Position numbers and translations under genes: made by a program
Part shown: positions 62,327-64,000 of the stretch, piece by piece
How the letters are laid out: each line of letters begins with the position of its first letter
How positions within the stretch are numbered: the stretch's first letter is position 1
Notes under the pieces: generated by a model
Told to the model about the DNA's origin: nothing
What the model saw: the letters and a program-made list of their open reading frames with translations, nothing else
The model's database searches: none
Origin: Kiloniella majae
GTDB lineage: Bacteria; Pseudomonadota; Alphaproteobacteria; Kiloniellales; Kiloniellaceae
Length of the DNA: 64,000 nt
Direction: 5' to 3'
Assembly (NCBI RefSeq): GCF_002118315.1
Contig: NZ_MTSZ01000006.1
Span: 124,001 to 188,000 of the forward strand

Positions 62327-63619
62327 TTAGATTTCCAAATCTTGGTAGATTGGGAATTCACGGCAAAGTGCTTCGACTTCGCTGCGAACTTCCGCTTCGA
62401 TTTTGGAGTTATCTTCGCGGTTTGCAGCAAGTCCATCAAGAACTTTAGTGATTAGCTCACCAATTTTCTTGAATTCAGCATCTTTAAAGCCACGAGTTGT
62501 GCCCGCAGGAGTACCCAAACGGATACCGGAAGTCACCATTGGCTTCTCAGGATCAAACGGAATACCGTTTTTGTTACAGGTCAAGCCAGCACGATCCAGG
62601 CTTTCTTCTGCAATGTTACCTGTTAGACCTTTTGGACGCAGGTCAACCAGCATCAGGTGCGTATCTGTACCGCCTGTTGTAATGGCAAAGCCATTTTCAA
62701 CAAGAGTTGCTGCAAGTGTTTGAGCATTGCTCACAACCTGTTTCGCATAAACTTTGAAATCAGGATCCAGTGCTTCTTTCAACGCAACGGCTTTGGATGC
62801 AATACAGTGCATCAAAGGACCACCCTGAAGACCTGGGAACGCAGCTGAGTTGATTTTCTTTCCGATATCCAGATCGTTGGAAAGAACCATACCTCCACGA
62901 CCGGCGCGCAGTGTTTTATGGGTTGTTGTTGTTACAACATGCGCATGCTGCATTGGGCTTGGGTGAATGCCAGCCGCAACCAAACCGGCAAAGTGTGCCA
63001 TATCGACGTGTAGGTAAGCGCCTACTTCGTCTGCAATTTCACGGAACTTGGCAAAATCAAGGACGCGTGGGTATGCGGAACCGCCAGCAATAATCAGCTT
63101 TGGTTTGTGCTCAACAGCTAGGTCACGAATTTCATCGTAATTTAGCTGATGTGTTTCTTTATCAACGCCGTAACAAACAGCATTGAACCATTTACCGGAA
63201 AGGTTCGGACGTGATCCGTGTGTCAGGTGACCACCTGAAGCCAGATCAAGGCCCATAATTGTATCGCCTGGCTTGATGAGCGCGAGGGTAACGCATTGGT
63301 TTGCCTGTGCGCCAGAGTGTGGCTGTACGTTTACATATGCACAGTCGAAAAGTTCTTTGGCGCGGTTGATTGCCAGTTCTTCGACAACATCAACGTATTC
63401 ACAACCACCGTAATAGCGACGATTAGGATAACCTTCGGCATACTTGTTTGTTAGAACTGTTCCCAGTGCCTGCATTGTAGACAAGGAAACGATGTTTTCA
63501 GATGCGATCAATTCGATCTGATTTTGTTGACGTCCTAATTCTTTGTTAATTGCGTCTGCAATTTCAGGATCTGTCTGCGCCAAAGGTGCATTAAAGAAGG
63601 TGGTTGTATCTAAGCTCAT
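62327..63619 (-). CDS. glyA: Serine hydroxymethyltransferase
   Basis: This 430-residue PLP enzyme interconverts serine and glycine with tetrahydrofolate. The PLP lysine motif is [15 protein letters not shown] (about residue 230). [11 protein letters not shown] and [11 protein letters not shown] are also present. It is 30 bp after rpiB. Confidence 0.98.
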   Translation of the reverse strand: MSLDTTTFFNAPLAQTDPEIADAINKELGRQQNQIELIASENIVSLSTMQALGTVLTNKYAEGYPNRRYYGGCEYVDVVEELAINRAKELFDCAYVNVQPHSGAQANQCVTLALIKPGDTIMGLDLASGGHLTHGSRPNLSGKWFNAVCYGVDKETHQLNYDEIRDLAVEHKPKLIIAGGSAYPRVLDFAKFREIADEVGAYLHVDMAHFAGLVAAGIHPSPMQHAHVVTTTTHKTLRAGRGGMVLSNDLDIGKKINSAAFPGLQGGPLMHCIASKAVALKEALDPDFKVYAKQVVSNAQTLAATLVENGFAITTGGTDTHLMLVDLRPKGLTGNIAEESLDRAGLTCNKNGIPFDPEKPMVTSGIRLGTPAGTTRGFKDAEFKKIGELITKVLDGLAANREDNSKIEAEVRSEVEALCREFPIYQDLEI

Positions 63620-63649
63620 GACAACTTCACTCTCTGGTAAAGGTGATTA

Positions 63650-64000
63650 TTATCCAAGTTTTTCGATGCGTCCTTGATGGCGCCCACCGGCAAACTCAGT
63701 GTTCAAAAAAGTCTTGAGGGAAGCTTTTGCCACCTCAACACCGGTTGTTCTGGCCCCTAAAACCAGAACATTGGCATCGTTATGCTCACGCGCTAAACGA
63801 GCCAGTGTTTCGTCGTGACAAAGAGCAGCACGAATGCCAGCGTGCCGATTTGCGGCAATTGAAATGCCGATACCGGAACCACACACAAGAATACCTGTTT
63901 GTGCGTCACCATTTTGAATGGCTTTTGCTAATGCAAAACCAAAATCAGGATAGTCAACACGATCCGGGCCATTTGTTCCCAGATCAAGCACATCAAATCC
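63650..64000 (-). CDS. rpiB: Ribose-5-phosphate isomerase B, C-terminal part (cut by window edge)
   Basis: About 117 residues remain, and the reading frame is open to the window edge. GFDVLDLGTNGPDRVDYPDFG, then LVCGSGIGISIAANRHAGIRAALCHD (with the catalytic Cys) and HNDANVLVLGART are RpiB/LacAB hallmarks. The N-terminus lies outside. It is first visible gene of the rpiB-glyA-nrdR-rib operon. Confidence 0.93.
   Translation of the reverse strand, partial: GFDVLDLGTNGPDRVDYPDFGFALAKAIQNGDAQTGILVCGSGIGISIAANRHAGIRAALCHDETLARLAREHNDANVLVLGARTTGVEVAKASLKTFLNTEFAGGRHQGRIEKLG

Noticed and set aside
1-64000. CRISPR arrays, prophage or insertion sequences
   Set aside because: No regularly spaced repeats, transposase, integrase or phage structural genes were seen anywhere in the window.

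Overview
The window looks like a chromosomal stretch of a marine-type alphaproteobacterium of Rhodospirillales/Kiloniellales character. The clues are several gene orders typical of alphaproteobacteria: recJ-glpX-hom-aminotransferase; the yceD-like gene-rpmF-plsX-fabH-ihfA-merR; rpiB-glyA-nrdR-ribD-ribE-ribBX-ribH-nusB-thiL; and ccoNOQP-ccoGHIS next to an FnrN/FnrL-type regulator. A class I PHA synthase and an intracellular PHB depolymerase are also present. Base composition is moderate, and the efflux operon is visibly more AT-rich than its surroundings. The genus is inference. No CRISPR array, prophage, integrase or intact insertion sequence was seen.

Layout. 1-5003 (minus): start of recJ, glpX, hom, an AlaC/DapL-like aminotransferase and an OmpA-like lipoprotein. 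5230-7077: phaC. 7189-15184: a five-gene efflux operon (outer-membrane factor, membrane-fusion protein, RND pump, response regulator, sensor kinase) with start/stop overlaps and a strong terminator. 15474-20951: a giant type I-secreted, VWA-containing RTX surface protein. 21059-29285: mixed accessory and housekeeping genes (gamma-carbonic anhydrase, argC, two LysR regulators each divergent from a target gene, EamA and LysE exporters) and the wreck of an AHL-lactonase-family gene. 29402-30354: rpsI-rplM. 30642-35547: an FAD oxidoreductase, small conserved proteins, phaZ, a SPOR-like lipoprotein and an HpcH/HpaI aldolase. 35640-35865: a gene-free, hairpin-rich block that may be a structured RNA. 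35979-45630: the microaerobic respiration cluster (fnr, a GNAT-like gene, ccoNOQP, ccoGHIS) with two FNR boxes. 45674-49367: GNAT, Lrp and phhA, YigZ, and an orphan MlaF-like ATPase. 49515-54275: tRNA-Pro and the lipid/ribosome cluster. 54433-64000: BamE, an MFS transporter, a FliL-like protein and the riboflavin/one-carbon cluster up to rpiB, cut by the window edge.

How the genes work together. phaC and phaZ make and mobilise carbon storage polymer but sit 27 kb apart; phaZ has a TGC-N3-GCA palindrome upstream that could be a PhaR-type operator. The Fnr regulator probably switches on both the GNAT-like gene and ccoN under low oxygen. The second half of the cco cluster (ccoGHIS) supplies copper and assembles the cbb3 oxidase. 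The riboflavin cluster carries a RibBX form in which the GTP cyclohydrolase II half has lost its zinc cysteines, so a separate ribA is expected elsewhere.

No clearly new multi-gene system was found. The items most worth a second look are the structured-RNA candidate at 35660-35840, the VWA/DUF642-like RTX protein, the FNR-controlled GNAT-like gene, the inverted/direct repeat cluster at the end of the carbonic anhydrase gene, and the decayed lactonase.
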